Assembly (NCBI RefSeq): GCF_000426845.1
Contig: NZ_AUGD01000011.1
Span: 124,001 to 188,000, forward strand
Length of the DNA: 64,000 bases
DNA from: Bradyrhizobium sp. in8p8
GTDB lineage: Bacteria; Pseudomonadota; Alphaproteobacteria; Rhizobiales; Xanthobacteraceae
Direction of reading: 5' to 3'
The position numbers were made by a program, and so were the translations under genes. The notes beneath the pieces were generated by a model that worked only from the letters and a program-made list of their open reading frames with translations, was not told where the DNA came from and did no database searches. Each line of letters starts with the position of its first letter. Position 1 is the stretch's first letter. This document shows, one piece after another, positions 26,895 to 36,942 of this stretch.

Positions 26895-26895
<1 letters not shown>
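25951..26895 (-). CDS. DUF58 domain protein
   Basis: The product (314 aa) carries the DUF58 signature with GSGENFWQYRRFVSGEPSQNVDWRRSAR and a VWA-like Asp pattern (IWPDRSPSMAF). DUF58 proteins pair with MoxR ATPases; the usual proposal is that MoxR remodels VWA or metal-centre proteins. ATG 26895 overlaps the moxR stop (TGATG), so the genes are coupled. A TTG one codon upstream is possible. The protein appears cytoplasmic, without a membrane helix. Confidence 0.9.
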
Positions 26896-27893
<998 letters not shown>

Positions 27894-28165
27894 TCGCTCG
27901 CTCCTTCAGCCTGCCACGCGGCTTGCTTGCATCGTCCCGTCACTACGTCGCGTGAGGTCATCACGCCGGATCATGGGCCCCATGCTAGACTTGCAGGGAA
28001 GGCCATGTATTCGTTGAATTAACCTATCCCCACCTTATCGGCTTCGGGTTATGTACGGCATCACGAAGTGGCGACCTCCACACCGGACTATCCCGGATGG
28101 AACCGCACACGTGAGTACAACGTAGACCTGCACCAATCGTGCCAATCACAAAGTCAGGGCAAACC
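27894..28165. other. 272-base divergent intergenic region
   Basis: It separates the start of moxR from the start of the DUF1285 gene and must contain both promoters. It is less GC-rich than its flanks around 28000-28060. No palindrome or consensus promoter could be assigned with confidence. Confidence 0.4.
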
Positions 28166-28777
28166 ATGGCGAACCAAGGGCAGAGCGCCGATCGCGGTCT
28201 CGAGGGGCTGACGGCTGCCGCCAAGAGCGCTGCCGATGCAGAAGGCGCCACGAAGGGCCTGCCTCCGGTGCATCTGTGGAATCCGCCGTTTTGCGGCGAT
28301 CTCGACATCCGAATCGCCTCCGATGGTACTTGGTTCTATCTGGGGACGCCAATCGGGCGTCCCGCTTTGGTGCGGCTGTTCTCGACCATATTGAAGCGCG
28401 AGGGCGACAAGTATTTCCTGGTCACGCCGGTCGAGAAGGTCGGCATCCGCGTCGATGACGCGCCGTTCATGGCGGTCGAGATGCAGAAACAGGACGAGGG
28501 TGATCGTCGCGTGCTGCGGTTCCGCACCAATGTCGACGACTGGGTCACCTGCGACGCCGAACACCGGCTCCGCTTCGAGCAGGCCAGGGATGGCGGCCTG
28601 ACGCCATATCTGCATGTCCGCGCCGACCTATGGGCCAAGGTTACAAGGGCGCTCTATTACGATCTGGTTGACATGGGCGAGGAGCGGGTGGTCGATGGCC
28701 AGCCGATGTTCGGTGTCGAATCGGCCGGCGAGTTCTTCGTCATGGCCGATGCTGAGCAGGTGAGGGCCGCGCTTTGA
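28166..28777 (+). CDS. DUF1285 family protein
   Basis: The product (203 aa) contains the DUF1285 pattern LWNPPFCGDLDIRIASDGTWFYLGTPIGRPALVRLFSTILKR-like, with later YFLVTPVEKVGIRVDDAPF. Members are small cytoplasmic proteins of unknown function found before Nudix and cca genes in alphaproteobacteria, as here. The ATG at 28166 was preferred over a GTG at 28139. The next gene starts right at its stop. Confidence 0.88.
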   Translation: MANQGQSADRGLEGLTAAAKSAADAEGATKGLPPVHLWNPPFCGDLDIRIASDGTWFYLGTPIGRPALVRLFSTILKREGDKYFLVTPVEKVGIRVDDAPFMAVEMQKQDEGDRRVLRFRTNVDDWVTCDAEHRLRFEQARDGGLTPYLHVRADLWAKVTRALYYDLVDMGEERVVDGQPMFGVESAGEFFVMADAEQVRAAL

Positions 28778-28779
28778 AC

Positions 28780-29451
28780 ATGAACAAGCCTATCCTGACG
28801 AACGAGCCCGTCGCGATGGGAGCTGCGGATTTCTTCGCCCGCTCGAAGGCGAAGCTTGGCTTCGACGTGCCGCCGGGCCTTTACGATCCCAACATCATCC
28901 CTGCCTCGGGCGATCCCGGCACCGACAAGATGCTCGAGATCATCGCGCGGGAGCAGCCGGTGCGCCCCGCAGCGGTGCTGATCGCGGTGGTCGACCATCC
29001 CGAGCCGACCATCCTGCTGACGCAGCGCTCGGCGCATCTCAACGACCATGCCGGTCAGATCGCCTTTCCCGGCGGCAAGATCGACGCGACCGATTCCTCG
29101 CCGCTCGATGCCGCGCTGCGCGAGGCCGAGGAGGAGGTCGGGCTGTCCCGAGAGTTCGTGGAGCCGCTCGGCTATCTCGATCTCTACGGCACCGCCTTTG
29201 GCTTTCGCATCCTGCCGACGGTGGCCAGGGTGCGGCCAGGCTTCGAGCTCGCCATCAACCATTCCGAGGTCGATGACGCCTTCGAGGTGCCGCTATCCTT
29301 TCTCATGAACCCGGTGAACCACCAGGTGCACAGCAAGGAATTCCGTGGCCTGGAGCGATCCTATTACGCGATGCCCTTCGCCGAACGCTACATCTGGGGG
29401 GCGACGGCCGGAATGCTGCGTGTGCTCTATGAGCGGATCTATTCATCATGA
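28780..29451 (+). CDS. CoA pyrophosphatase (Nudix, NudL-like)
   Basis: The product (223 aa) belongs to the Nudix subfamily that hydrolyses CoA and its derivatives to 4'-phosphopantetheine and 3',5'-ADP. The CoA-specific motif LLTQRSAHLNDHAGQIAFPG (about 79-98) runs directly into the Nudix box (98-122, with REAEEEVGL). A TTG at 28774 overlapping the previous stop is an alternative start. It sits in a coupled run with DUF1285, DUF6111 and cca. Confidence 0.92.
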   Translation: MNKPILTNEPVAMGAADFFARSKAKLGFDVPPGLYDPNIIPASGDPGTDKMLEIIAREQPVRPAAVLIAVVDHPEPTILLTQRSAHLNDHAGQIAFPGGKIDATDSSPLDAALREAEEEVGLSREFVEPLGYLDLYGTAFGFRILPTVARVRPGFELAINHSEVDDAFEVPLSFLMNPVNHQVHSKEFRGLERSYYAMPFAERYIWGATAGMLRVLYERIYSS

Positions 29452-29711
29452 TCCGGACGATTCTGACCGAGATCGGAATCTTCCTCGTTCCCTTTGCCGT
29501 CTATGCGCTGTTTCTGGCTGCTGCGCGCTCCGGCGTGTTCGCGCGGTCGTCCTGGCCGGTCACCGTCGTTGCGCGCCTCGCTCTGGTCGCGATCGTGCTG
29601 GTGATTGCGGGGCTGATCGGCCTCGCGCATTTCTCCGGCGCGCCGCCGGATTCGACCTACGTTCCCGCCCATATCGAGAACGGCAAGCTCGTGCCGGGCG
29701 CGGAAAAGTAG
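29448..29711 (+). CDS. DUF6111 family small membrane protein
   Basis: The product (87 aa) has two membrane helices (about 3-25 and 38-63) and a short polar tail DSTYVPAHIENGKLVPG, the DUF6111 pattern. It overlaps the CoA pyrophosphatase stop by four bases (ATGA) and lies 10 bases before cca, so it is translationally coupled. Function unknown. Confidence 0.85.
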   Translation: MIRTILTEIGIFLVPFAVYALFLAAARSGVFARSSWPVTVVARLALVAIVLVIAGLIGLAHFSGAPPDSTYVPAHIENGKLVPGAEK

Positions 29712-29721
29712 GGGCCTCCCG

Positions 29722-30978
29722 ATGAGTGCGGAGCCGTTACTCGCCCATGCGCCCTGGCTGACCGCAGGCGGGACCGCGCGCGTCCTGGAACTGCTCAGCA
29801 CCGATGGCGAGGAGGCGCGGGTGGTGGGTGGTGCCGTGCGCAACGCGCTGCTCGGCCTCCTGCCTGGTGACATCGACATCGCGACCACGGCGCTGCCGGA
29901 CGAGGTGATGCGGCGCGCCAAGGCCGCCGGCATCAAGGGCGTGCCGACCGGCATCGACCATGGCACCGTCACGCTCGTGATCGACGGGCATCCCTATGAA
30001 GTCACGACGCTGCGCCAGGATACCGAGACCTTCGGCCGCAAGGCCAAGGTTGCGTTCGGCCGCGACTGGGTGAAGGACGCCGAGCGGCGCGATTTCACCA
30101 TGAACGGCCTCTCGGCCGATGCGCACGGTGTCGTCTACGACTATGTCGGCGGCATCGGCGATGCCCAAGCGCGCCGCGTGCGCTTCATCGGCGATCCCGA
30201 CCAGCGCATCGCCGAGGATTACTTGCGCATCCTGCGCTTCTTCCGCATCCACGCCGCCTTCGGTGCCGGCGAGCCCGACCGCGACGGCTATCTCGCCTGC
30301 ATCCGGGGACGCGCGGGCCTGGCCAACCTGTCGGCCGAGCGGGTGCGCATGGAGATGCTGAAATTGCTGGTGGCCGGCGGTGCAGCTGCGGCCGTCCTCG
30401 CCATGGCCGAGGGCGGATTGCTGCAGCCGCTGGTCGGCGGCGTCGCCTATACGGGTCCCTTCGCGGCGATGATCGCGACCGAGCGCGCGCTCGGCCTTGC
30501 TCCAAACAGCACGCGACGTCTCGCCGCGCTTTCGGTCGCCGTCACCGAGGACGCCAAGCGCGTCGCCGTGCGCTTGCGGCTCTCCAACGCCGAGACCAAG
30601 GCGCTGGATTCGATGGGCCATCGCTGGTGGCGCCTCGCCACCAAGGACGAGGCCAATGCACGGCGGCTGCTCTACCGGCTCGGCGTGGAGCGCTATCGCG
30701 ATCGCGTGCTGCTGGCCTGGGCGAGGAACGGCGGCGACGTGCATTCGCCGCGCTGGCGCTCGCTCGCCGAGCTGCCGCAGCGCTGGACCGCGCCGAAATT
30801 TCCGTTGAAGGCCGCCGATTTCATCGCGCGCGGCATGACGGAAGGGCCCGGGCTCGGACACGTGCTGACGCTCGCCGAGGACGCCTGGCTCGCCGCGGAT
30901 TTTCCCCTGGACGAGGCTGCGCTCGCTTCGATCGCCGACCAGGCTGCGGCCCGCGTCGGCCGCGATGAGAAAACCTAG
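29722..30978 (+). CDS. cca: CCA tRNA nucleotidyltransferase / poly(A) polymerase family protein
   Basis: The product (418 aa) is a class II nucleotidyltransferase that adds or repairs the 3' CCA end of tRNA. The catalytic motif is VVGGAVRNALLG with Asp50 and Asp52 (GDIDIAT), followed by ERRDFTMNGLSAD and the RIAEDYLRILRFFRIHA neck region. Length is normal for alphaproteobacterial enzymes. Since the class also contains poly(A) polymerases, CCA activity is inferred from the presence of no other candidate here and the usual gene order. It closes the plus-strand DUF1285-Nudix-DUF6111-cca run. Confidence 0.93.
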   Translation: MSAEPLLAHAPWLTAGGTARVLELLSTDGEEARVVGGAVRNALLGLLPGDIDIATTALPDEVMRRAKAAGIKGVPTGIDHGTVTLVIDGHPYEVTTLRQDTETFGRKAKVAFGRDWVKDAERRDFTMNGLSADAHGVVYDYVGGIGDAQARRVRFIGDPDQRIAEDYLRILRFFRIHAAFGAGEPDRDGYLACIRGRAGLANLSAERVRMEMLKLLVAGGAAAAVLAMAEGGLLQPLVGGVAYTGPFAAMIATERALGLAPNSTRRLAALSVAVTEDAKRVAVRLRLSNAETKALDSMGHRWWRLATKDEANARRLLYRLGVERYRDRVLLAWARNGGDVHSPRWRSLAELPQRWTAPKFPLKAADFIARGMTEGPGLGHVLTLAEDAWLAADFPLDEAALASIADQAAARVGRDEKT

Positions 30979-31042
30979 GCTCGATGGCGATGATCGCGGC
31001 GCCCCGGGATCGCCCCGAGCATCGGACTTTCGCCTGTCTCAG

Positions 31043-31999
31043 CTAGGCCAACCGGCTTCCCGCGAGCATGATGCGGCGCTCCTCCATCCGTGGCGCCCAC
31101 GGGTCACCCGAGGGATCGTCACCCAGTCTCTCTGCAAGAAAGTCGATAAAGAGACGAAGCCGGCTCGGCGAGAAACGCCGATGCGGGTAGAGGACATGAA
31201 CGCCGAGGCTGCCCCAGTCGCAATCCTCCAGGATCGGGACCAGCAGGCCCGCCTCGATGTCCTTGCCGCAGACAAATGACGGAAGCCAGGAGACGCCAAG
31301 GCCCGCAACGGCCGCCTTGCGCAACGTATCGGCGCTCGTCGAGGCGAGCCGGGCGGTCATCCTGACCCTGCCGTGCATCTCACGCCGGCGCCAGGACCAG
31401 TCCAGACGAGGCGCGGGCTGCGAGAAGGTCAGCGCGGGCAGGGCTGCGAGCATCTCGGGCGTCTCGGGCACGCCGTGCCTGGCCAGGAATTCCGCGCTTG
31501 CCACGACGCGAAAGTGGGTTGTCGCGAGCTTGCGTCCGATCAGTGCGGTGTCGAGCGACGGTGCGACCCGGATCGCCATGTCGAAGCCTTCTTGCACGAG
31601 ATCCACCGGGCGGTTCGTCAGGTCGGCGACGACGGCGATCCCGGGATGCTGCGACATGAAATCGACGAGCAGCGGCGCGAGGTGGTCCTGGCCCAGTTCG
31701 ACCGGCGCCGTCACGCGGAGCGTCCCGCGCGCCAGCCGTTTCTCCGCTCCGACGGTGCCCTCCGCCTCGTCGACGGCTTCGAGGATTGCGAGCACCTTCT
31801 CGAGGTAGAGCTGTCCCTCCGGAGTCGGTCGGACCGAGCGCGTGGTTCTGTCGAGAAGCCGGGCTCCGGTGCGCTCCTCGAGATGACCGACATGCTTGGC
31901 CACCATTGCGGCTGACATCGCGCAGGCGCGGGCCGCCGCGTTGAATCCGCCGAGCTCAACCACCCGCACGAAGACACGCATGCTGCTCAGCGTATCCAT
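31043..31999 (-). CDS. LysR family transcriptional regulator
   Basis: The product (318 aa) has an N-terminal LysR winged HTH (MDTLSSMRVFVRVVELGGFN, then LEERTGARLLDRTTRSVRPT) and a periplasmic-binding-like effector domain. It is closest in style to the PecT/DmlR group. The start is 117 bases from the divergent YdhR-like gene, so by the LysR rule it probably controls the two small oxygenase-like genes to its right. Confidence 0.93.
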   Translation of the reverse strand: MDTLSSMRVFVRVVELGGFNAAARACAMSAAMVAKHVGHLEERTGARLLDRTTRSVRPTPEGQLYLEKVLAILEAVDEAEGTVGAEKRLARGTLRVTAPVELGQDHLAPLLVDFMSQHPGIAVVADLTNRPVDLVQEGFDMAIRVAPSLDTALIGRKLATTHFRVVASAEFLARHGVPETPEMLAALPALTFSQPAPRLDWSWRRREMHGRVRMTARLASTSADTLRKAAVAGLGVSWLPSFVCGKDIEAGLLVPILEDCDWGSLGVHVLYPHRRFSPSRLRLFIDFLAERLGDDPSGDPWAPRMEERRIMLAGSRLA

Positions 32000-32115
32000 G
32001 GCCTATCGCACACTCCCAGTCATCATCGTTCCTACCACGCGGTGAATTCCCGCAAGCGCCTCGGCGGCGTAGATCGCGCGAGCCCGCTCGGGCCGTTGCG
32101 AACAAGAGGTACCAC

Positions 32116-32418
32116 ATGACGACATTGCTGCAATTCGACTTCGCGTTTGATGGGCCGTGGGGAGAAGATCTCCAGATCGCCTGCCGCGATCTTGCGGACG
32201 ACATCGCGGCCCAGCCCGGGCTCATCTGGAAGCTCTGGGGCGAGAACCGCGACGCTGGCCGCGCGGCAGGCATCTACCTGTTCGAAACGCCGGCAGCTGC
32301 CGCTGCGTATGTCGCCAAACATCGGCCCCGTCTCGCCGCCCTTGGCGTGACCGACCCCGCCATTTCGTCCTTCAGCCTCAACCTGCCGCTGTCTCGCATG
32401 ACGCGGGCGCCATTCTGA
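32116..32418 (+). CDS. YdhR-like mono-oxygenase family protein
   Basis: The product (100 aa) closely follows E. coli YdhR: MTTLLQFDFAFDGPWGED, then PGLIWKLWGEN and AAGIYLFETPAAAAAYV. These are dimeric ferredoxin-like barrels, proposed to oxidise aromatic substrates without cofactor. It is divergent from LysR and 11 bases ahead of another barrel-type protein. Confidence 0.9.
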   Translation: MTTLLQFDFAFDGPWGEDLQIACRDLADDIAAQPGLIWKLWGENRDAGRAAGIYLFETPAAAAAYVAKHRPRLAALGVTDPAISSFSLNLPLSRMTRAPF

Positions 32419-32429
32419 GAGGGTAGGCG

Positions 32430-32717
32430 ATGTACACGACCATTGCCGAAGTCGAGATCGAGGATCTTGCGCGCTTTCTGTCCGTCTTTGCAACGGATGG
32501 CCGCAACAAGCGGGAGGCGCATGGAAGCCTCGGCGCCGAGGTGCTGTTCGCATCGGATGGCTCGGACCGGGTCATCGTCCTGATCGACTGGCGGGACGAA
32601 GCGGCCTGCGACGCCTTTCGATCCGATGCCTCGGTGCCGCCGACCATGGCCAAAGGCGGCGCCAAGGGCCGGCCGCGATTCACACCCGTCATCAGGGCGG
32701 GCCGGTTCGTCGCATGA
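32430..32717 (+). CDS. Small dimeric alpha-beta barrel protein (ABM-like)
   Basis: The product (95 aa) shows the single-domain ABM/stress-response barrel pattern (YTTIAEVEIEDLARFLSVF, RVIVLIDWRDEAACDAFRSD). Similar proteins include antibiotic-biosynthesis monooxygenases and haem-degrading or quinone-oxidising enzymes. No catalytic residues can be assigned. It follows the YdhR-like gene after 11 bases and is probably its partner under LysR control. Confidence 0.7.
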   Translation: MYTTIAEVEIEDLARFLSVFATDGRNKREAHGSLGAEVLFASDGSDRVIVLIDWRDEAACDAFRSDASVPPTMAKGGAKGRPRFTPVIRAGRFVA

Positions 32718-32841
32718 CGTCGGACGCGGCGGCCAAGCCGGCTGCCGCGTGCCTCGCTGACATCGAGAAGCGTTGAACCTGTGATTGATCAACGATACCC
32801 TTGCAAGTGCCCGGCTGGCAGGAAATCAAAGGGGGAGCGTG

Positions 32842-34545
32842 ATGGTCCGCAAGTTGACGGCATGTGCAATCGTTGCGACTGGCATGTGTTTCGCCGGCGT
32901 GACAAACGCTGAGGCGCAGCAGCCGGACTTCAACGCGCCTGACCTGATCCTTGTCAATGGAAAGGTTCTGACGCTGGACGAACGATCGACCGTCACGGAG
33001 GCCGTCGCCGTTGCAGATGGAAAGATCCTCGCAACCGGAACCAGTGCTTCGATGAGGTTGCTTGCCGGCGCCCGCACCCGCGTGATCGATGTGTCTGGCA
33101 AGACCGTCATTCCTGGATTGATCGATACCCACGCTCACTTCAAGGCGGCTGGGCTGGGCGACTATGTCGTAAGCCTGGGCCGGGCCAGGACCGTCGCGGA
33201 AGCGCTCGAGGCCATCAAGTCATTCGTTGCGAAGAGGAAGCCGGGCGAGTGGATCGTGGGTGGCGCGTGGCATCCGCCGTCCCAGCTTGCCGAGAAACGT
33301 TATCTGACGAGGCAGGAGATCGACAGCGTTGCTCCCAACAACCCGGTCTATCTTCGCACCGTCGGGCATTTCTCCATGGCGAACACCATGGCTCTACAAT
33401 TGGTCGGCGTCGACAAGTCCACCGCGGATCCGAGTGGTGGAAAGTTCGAGCGCGACGCGGCCGGTGACTTCACAGGCCTGCTCGTGGAATCGGCGATCGA
33501 TCGGGTCGAGAAGGCCGTGCCGCCCTGGACGGAGGCTGACGAAATACGGCAATTTACCATCGCCCAGGGCGTGCTGAACAGCTTCGGTATCACGAGCGCG
33601 GTCGAAGGAGCGACGGAGGCACGCGACATCCGCACGCTGCAGAAGCTCGTCGCATCCGGGAAAGCGACCCTGCGCACCGGCGTGATGTTTCGACCGGAGC
33701 CACCTGCCGATCTGACCGCATGGGAAGCGATCATGGCGGGCAATGGGGCCTCCTCGGGGTTTGGCAACGATTGGCTCAAGTTTGCCGGCATCAAGATCTT
33801 CTACGACGGCGGCATGACTCTGAAGACGGCGCTCATGCGCGACGTGTATCCCGATTCACATGACAACTACCATGGCATTGCGCAGCAGACGCCGGAGCGG
33901 CTGAAGCAGCTCGTCTCCATCTGCAACCGTTATGACTGGCGTGTCGGCGTTCACGTGGTGGGTGACCTTGGTATCGACCATGTGCTCGATGCGTTCGAGT
34001 CGGCAGACAAGGAAAAATCGATCCGCGACCGTCGCTTCGTCCTCATTCACGCCAGCCTGATCCGGCCGGAACAGATGGAGCGTGCGCAAAGGATCGGAGT
34101 CCGTATCGATTTCCAGAACGCCTTCATGTGGGACAAGGCCGCGACCGTCGAGCGATTTCTCGGGCGAGCGACCGCTGACCGCGCCGTACCGACCAGGACG
34201 ATGATCGAGAAAATGGGAATCGATAGCCTCGGCGCCGGCACGGACTTTCCCGTAAACCCGATCAACCCCTTCCTCAACATGTATGTCATGGTGACCAGGA
34301 AGGATCCCAACGGAAACGCCTACGGCGCGGCAGAGGCCATAACGCGCGAGCAGGCCCTGCGCCTCTACAGCAGCGCGGCTTCGCGCTCAACGTTCGACGA
34401 AGCGCGTAAAGGGACCATCGAGCCCGGAAAGCTCGCGGACATCGTGGTGCTCTCCGCGGATTACACGGCCGTGCCCGAGGACCAGATCAAGGACATCAAG
34501 GCGGACCTGACGATCGCCGGCGGCAAAGTCGTCTTTCAGCGCTGA
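32842..34545 (+). CDS. Secreted amidohydrolase (YtcJ-like, Amidohydro_3)
   Basis: The product (567 aa) has a signal peptide (MVRKLTACAIVATGMCFAG, cut near AEAQQ) followed by a metal-dependent amidohydrolase: the first metal pair in GLIDTHAHF, a His in GVHVVGD, and AGTDFPVNPINPF near the C-terminus that supplies the catalytic Asp. YtcJ-like enzymes hydrolyse N-acyl or imide bonds. The substrate is unknown. GGGGAG before ATG 32842 decides the start over a TTG at 32785. It stands alone between small genes. Confidence 0.88.
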   Translation: MVRKLTACAIVATGMCFAGVTNAEAQQPDFNAPDLILVNGKVLTLDERSTVTEAVAVADGKILATGTSASMRLLAGARTRVIDVSGKTVIPGLIDTHAHFKAAGLGDYVVSLGRARTVAEALEAIKSFVAKRKPGEWIVGGAWHPPSQLAEKRYLTRQEIDSVAPNNPVYLRTVGHFSMANTMALQLVGVDKSTADPSGGKFERDAAGDFTGLLVESAIDRVEKAVPPWTEADEIRQFTIAQGVLNSFGITSAVEGATEARDIRTLQKLVASGKATLRTGVMFRPEPPADLTAWEAIMAGNGASSGFGNDWLKFAGIKIFYDGGMTLKTALMRDVYPDSHDNYHGIAQQTPERLKQLVSICNRYDWRVGVHVVGDLGIDHVLDAFESADKEKSIRDRRFVLIHASLIRPEQMERAQRIGVRIDFQNAFMWDKAATVERFLGRATADRAVPTRTMIEKMGIDSLGAGTDFPVNPINPFLNMYVMVTRKDPNGNAYGAAEAITREQALRLYSSAASRSTFDEARKGTIEPGKLADIVVLSADYTAVPEDQIKDIKADLTIAGGKVVFQR

Positions 34546-34737
34546 ATCGACACCGACAGACAAATGCCGCGCGAGGTCCGCACGCTGGGCGTTGACCCGA
34601 ACAGCGTCGCAACGTCGACGCTTGCCGAACAGGAGTTCGGCGTTAACCAACGCCAACGGTTCCGGTCTGCGCGCGATCGCTTCGAAGTTTCTTAAATTTT
34701 GCTGGGTACCTCTTCCAGGCACGGTGACCTGGAGAAA

Positions 34738-35595
34738 ATGATGGGCAAGCGCGCCAAACGTGGAAAGGCAGAGCCGCTCGCCCTGCCAATGGTCGCGAGA
34801 GTCGCAATTGGCGCTGTGGCCGTCGCCGCGCTGGGCTACGGTTTGCTGTCTCGCCCGGCGGGGGTGCAGCGCAAACCGTCCGCGCCGCAAGCCATGGCTT
34901 CGTCAACTCCGGTTTATGTGGCAGCACCAGTTCGTGCATCAGCGCCAGCTCCGGCTCCAGTCGCGCCCCCGGCGCCGCCGGCGGAACCACCGAAAGCTGC
35001 CGACGGTCCCGAAGCTCTTGTCCGGCAGGTGGTGGATTATGCCAGCCGCCAGCCGCCGGGCACCGTGATCATCGATACCAAGAACACATTCCTGTACTTC
35101 GTCCTGAACGACACGCAGGCGTTGCGCTACGGCATCGGTGTTGGCCGCGAAGGTTTCACATGGTCGGGTGAGCAGACCGTGGCCCGCAAGGCAGAATGGC
35201 CGGATTGGCGCCCGCCCGACGAGATGGTCTCGCGTCAACCTTACCTGCCGCGGTTCATGGCAGGTGGTCCCGGCAACCCGCTCGGCGCTCGTGCGATGTA
35301 CCTGGGCGAAACCGAATATCGAATTCACGGCACCAACAAGCCCGATACGATCGGCAAGCGCGTGTCGTCCGGCTGTATTCGGCTGACCAATGAAGACGTC
35401 GTGGATCTCTATGACCGGGTGAAGGTCGGCGCGAAGGTAATCGTGCTTCCGGCAACCGCTTCCCGCCGGCCATCCCAGGGAGCGCCGTCCGATGCCGCCT
35501 CGCGGTCGCCGGACCCGGCATCGCCGTCGAACCGCCCTTCGGCAACCAACGCGCAGATGCTGTCATCCGAACCGAAGATTGCCGAGGTCCGGTAA
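34738..35595 (+). CDS. L,D-transpeptidase (YkuD/ErfK family)
   Basis: The product (285 aa) has a membrane anchor (about 20-38), an Ala/Pro-rich linker and a YkuD domain (about 100-240). The catalytic motif HGTNKPDTIGKRVSSGCIRL includes His197 and the nucleophile Cys213. Enzymes of this type make 3-3 cross-links in peptidoglycan or attach proteins to it, and are common in rhizobia. A Ser/Pro-rich tail follows the domain. CTGGAG precedes ATG 34738. Confidence 0.92.
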   Translation: MMGKRAKRGKAEPLALPMVARVAIGAVAVAALGYGLLSRPAGVQRKPSAPQAMASSTPVYVAAPVRASAPAPAPVAPPAPPAEPPKAADGPEALVRQVVDYASRQPPGTVIIDTKNTFLYFVLNDTQALRYGIGVGREGFTWSGEQTVARKAEWPDWRPPDEMVSRQPYLPRFMAGGPGNPLGARAMYLGETEYRIHGTNKPDTIGKRVSSGCIRLTNEDVVDLYDRVKVGAKVIVLPATASRRPSQGAPSDAASRSPDPASPSNRPSATNAQMLSSEPKIAEVR

Positions 35596-35640
35596 CACCG
35601 AAATGCCGCGATCCAAGCCGGAACGCGCCCCTGGGCGTGA

Positions 35641-35853
35641 CTAGTCCCCGTCCTCCTCCTCGTCTTCCTCGTCCTCCTCCTCCTCGTCGTCTTCCTCGAC
35701 CTGAACGAGCACGGCGAGCGGCAGAGTCTCGCGGAACAAATCGCCCTCCATGCCCATCCACAGGCACAGCACTTCGTCCTGCTTGACCTCCGCGACGGTC
35801 AGCGGCTGGCCGCCGGACTTCAGCATCACGACATCGCCGGCTTTCAGATCCAT
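35641..35853 (-). CDS. YodC-like (DUF2158) protein with polyacidic tail
   Basis: The product (70 aa) opens MDLKAGDVVMLKSGGQPLTV, the YodC/DUF2158 pattern, followed by VLCLWMGMEGD, and ends in about 17 residues of nearly pure Glu and Asp. The tail is encoded by a short triplet-rich DNA stretch. GAAAGGAAA precedes the ATG. Role unknown. Confidence 0.85.
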   Translation of the reverse strand: MDLKAGDVVMLKSGGQPLTVAEVKQDEVLCLWMGMEGDLFRETLPLAVLVQVEEDDEEEEDEEDEEEDGD

Positions 35854-36090
35854 GGATTTTCCTTTCGGTTGATCGACGCAATGACGACGCTAGCAGGCCG
35901 TCATGACAGGTCGATCACGCCTGCTGCGCCCGCCGGGAAATTCTGCAGGGCGCGCGTTGCGGCATGGGCTCAGGCGCGCTCGATCGCACTCGCGTGGTTC
36001 GGCAGGCGCTGGTTTGGTGATGTGCCCACGCAGAGCATGTCCCGCGCAAGCCTGCGACGGTGACACTATGCCCCTGTTTTGCCCGACGAG

Positions 36091-36942
36091 TCAAAGCCGC
36101 TTCGTATAATCCGTAGGCCCCTGATCTTGCGGCGGCCGGCTACTGTGCATGGGGTTGTTTTCAGTTTTTTGTTTGGGGTCCGGCTGCGCCTGGTCCGGCA
36201 GCAGTTCGCCGAGCGAGCGGATGATCCGATCTGGCTTGACGGTCGAGCCTTCGGGCAGGCCGTCGCCATGGACGTCCATCCAGATCGAATAGATGCCGAG
36301 GCGCTGCGGCGTCACGACTTCCCATTCCAGATTGTCGCCGATCATCCAGGTGTCCTCGGCGCTGACGCCGAGCGCGTCCATGGCGTGCAGATAGGCGCGC
36401 TCCTCGGGCTTGCCGAAGCCGTGCTCGCCTTCGATCTGGATATGGTCGAAGCGGTGCGCCAGCTCGAAGCGCTCGACCTTGGCGCGCTGCATGTCCGCGG
36501 CGCCGTTGGTGACCAGCGCCAGCCTGATGCCGAGCGCCTTGAACCGGTCGATCGCATCATGCGCGCCGGGGAAGACGAACATCTCCTCCTCGCGATAGGC
36601 CGTGAAGCGGTCGGCGAGACGGACGGCGAGGTCGTCGGGCAGGGCGCGATGGCCGGCCGCCGCAAGCGCGGCAAAGCCGCCCTTGACGGTGAGGTGGCGC
36701 GCCTCGGCGAGCCTCAGCCGCCATGCGGCTTCCGCGCTCGCCCAGAAGTTTCGCGCGAATGCCAGCACCGCCGTGGCGACCATCGGCGGCGGCAGCGGCG
36801 CCAGTTCGTCGGCGAATTCGGCCGTGATCGTATTCCAGGCGATCTCGGGACGGCCATAGGCCGACAGGATGGTGTCGTCCATGTCGATCAGCATGGCGCG
36901 CGGCAGCGGCTTTGATGCGGGCTTCATCGTCGTCACGGCCAC
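36091..36942 (-). CDS. HAD superfamily hydrolase
   Basis: The product (283 aa) carries the four HAD motifs: DMDDT with Asp20 and Asp22, VTNG, the Lys in GFGKPE and the acidic GDNLEWE. Such enzymes are phosphatases, typically of sugar phosphates or nucleotides. The last 35 residues (QAQPDPKQKTENNPMHSS onward) are low in hydrophobics and unlike the family. GGAGG lies four bases before GTG 36942 and ten before an in-frame GTG at 36936, so the exact start is unclear. It overlaps hemF by ten bases. Confidence 0.88.
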   Translation of the reverse strand: MAVTTMKPASKPLPRAMLIDMDDTILSAYGRPEIAWNTITAEFADELAPLPPPMVATAVLAFARNFWASAEAAWRLRLAEARHLTVKGGFAALAAAGHRALPDDLAVRLADRFTAYREEEMFVFPGAHDAIDRFKALGIRLALVTNGAADMQRAKVERFELAHRFDHIQIEGEHGFGKPEERAYLHAMDALGVSAEDTWMIGDNLEWEVVTPQRLGIYSIWMDVHGDGLPEGSTVKPDRIIRSLGELLPDQAQPDPKQKTENNPMHSSRPPQDQGPTDYTKRL

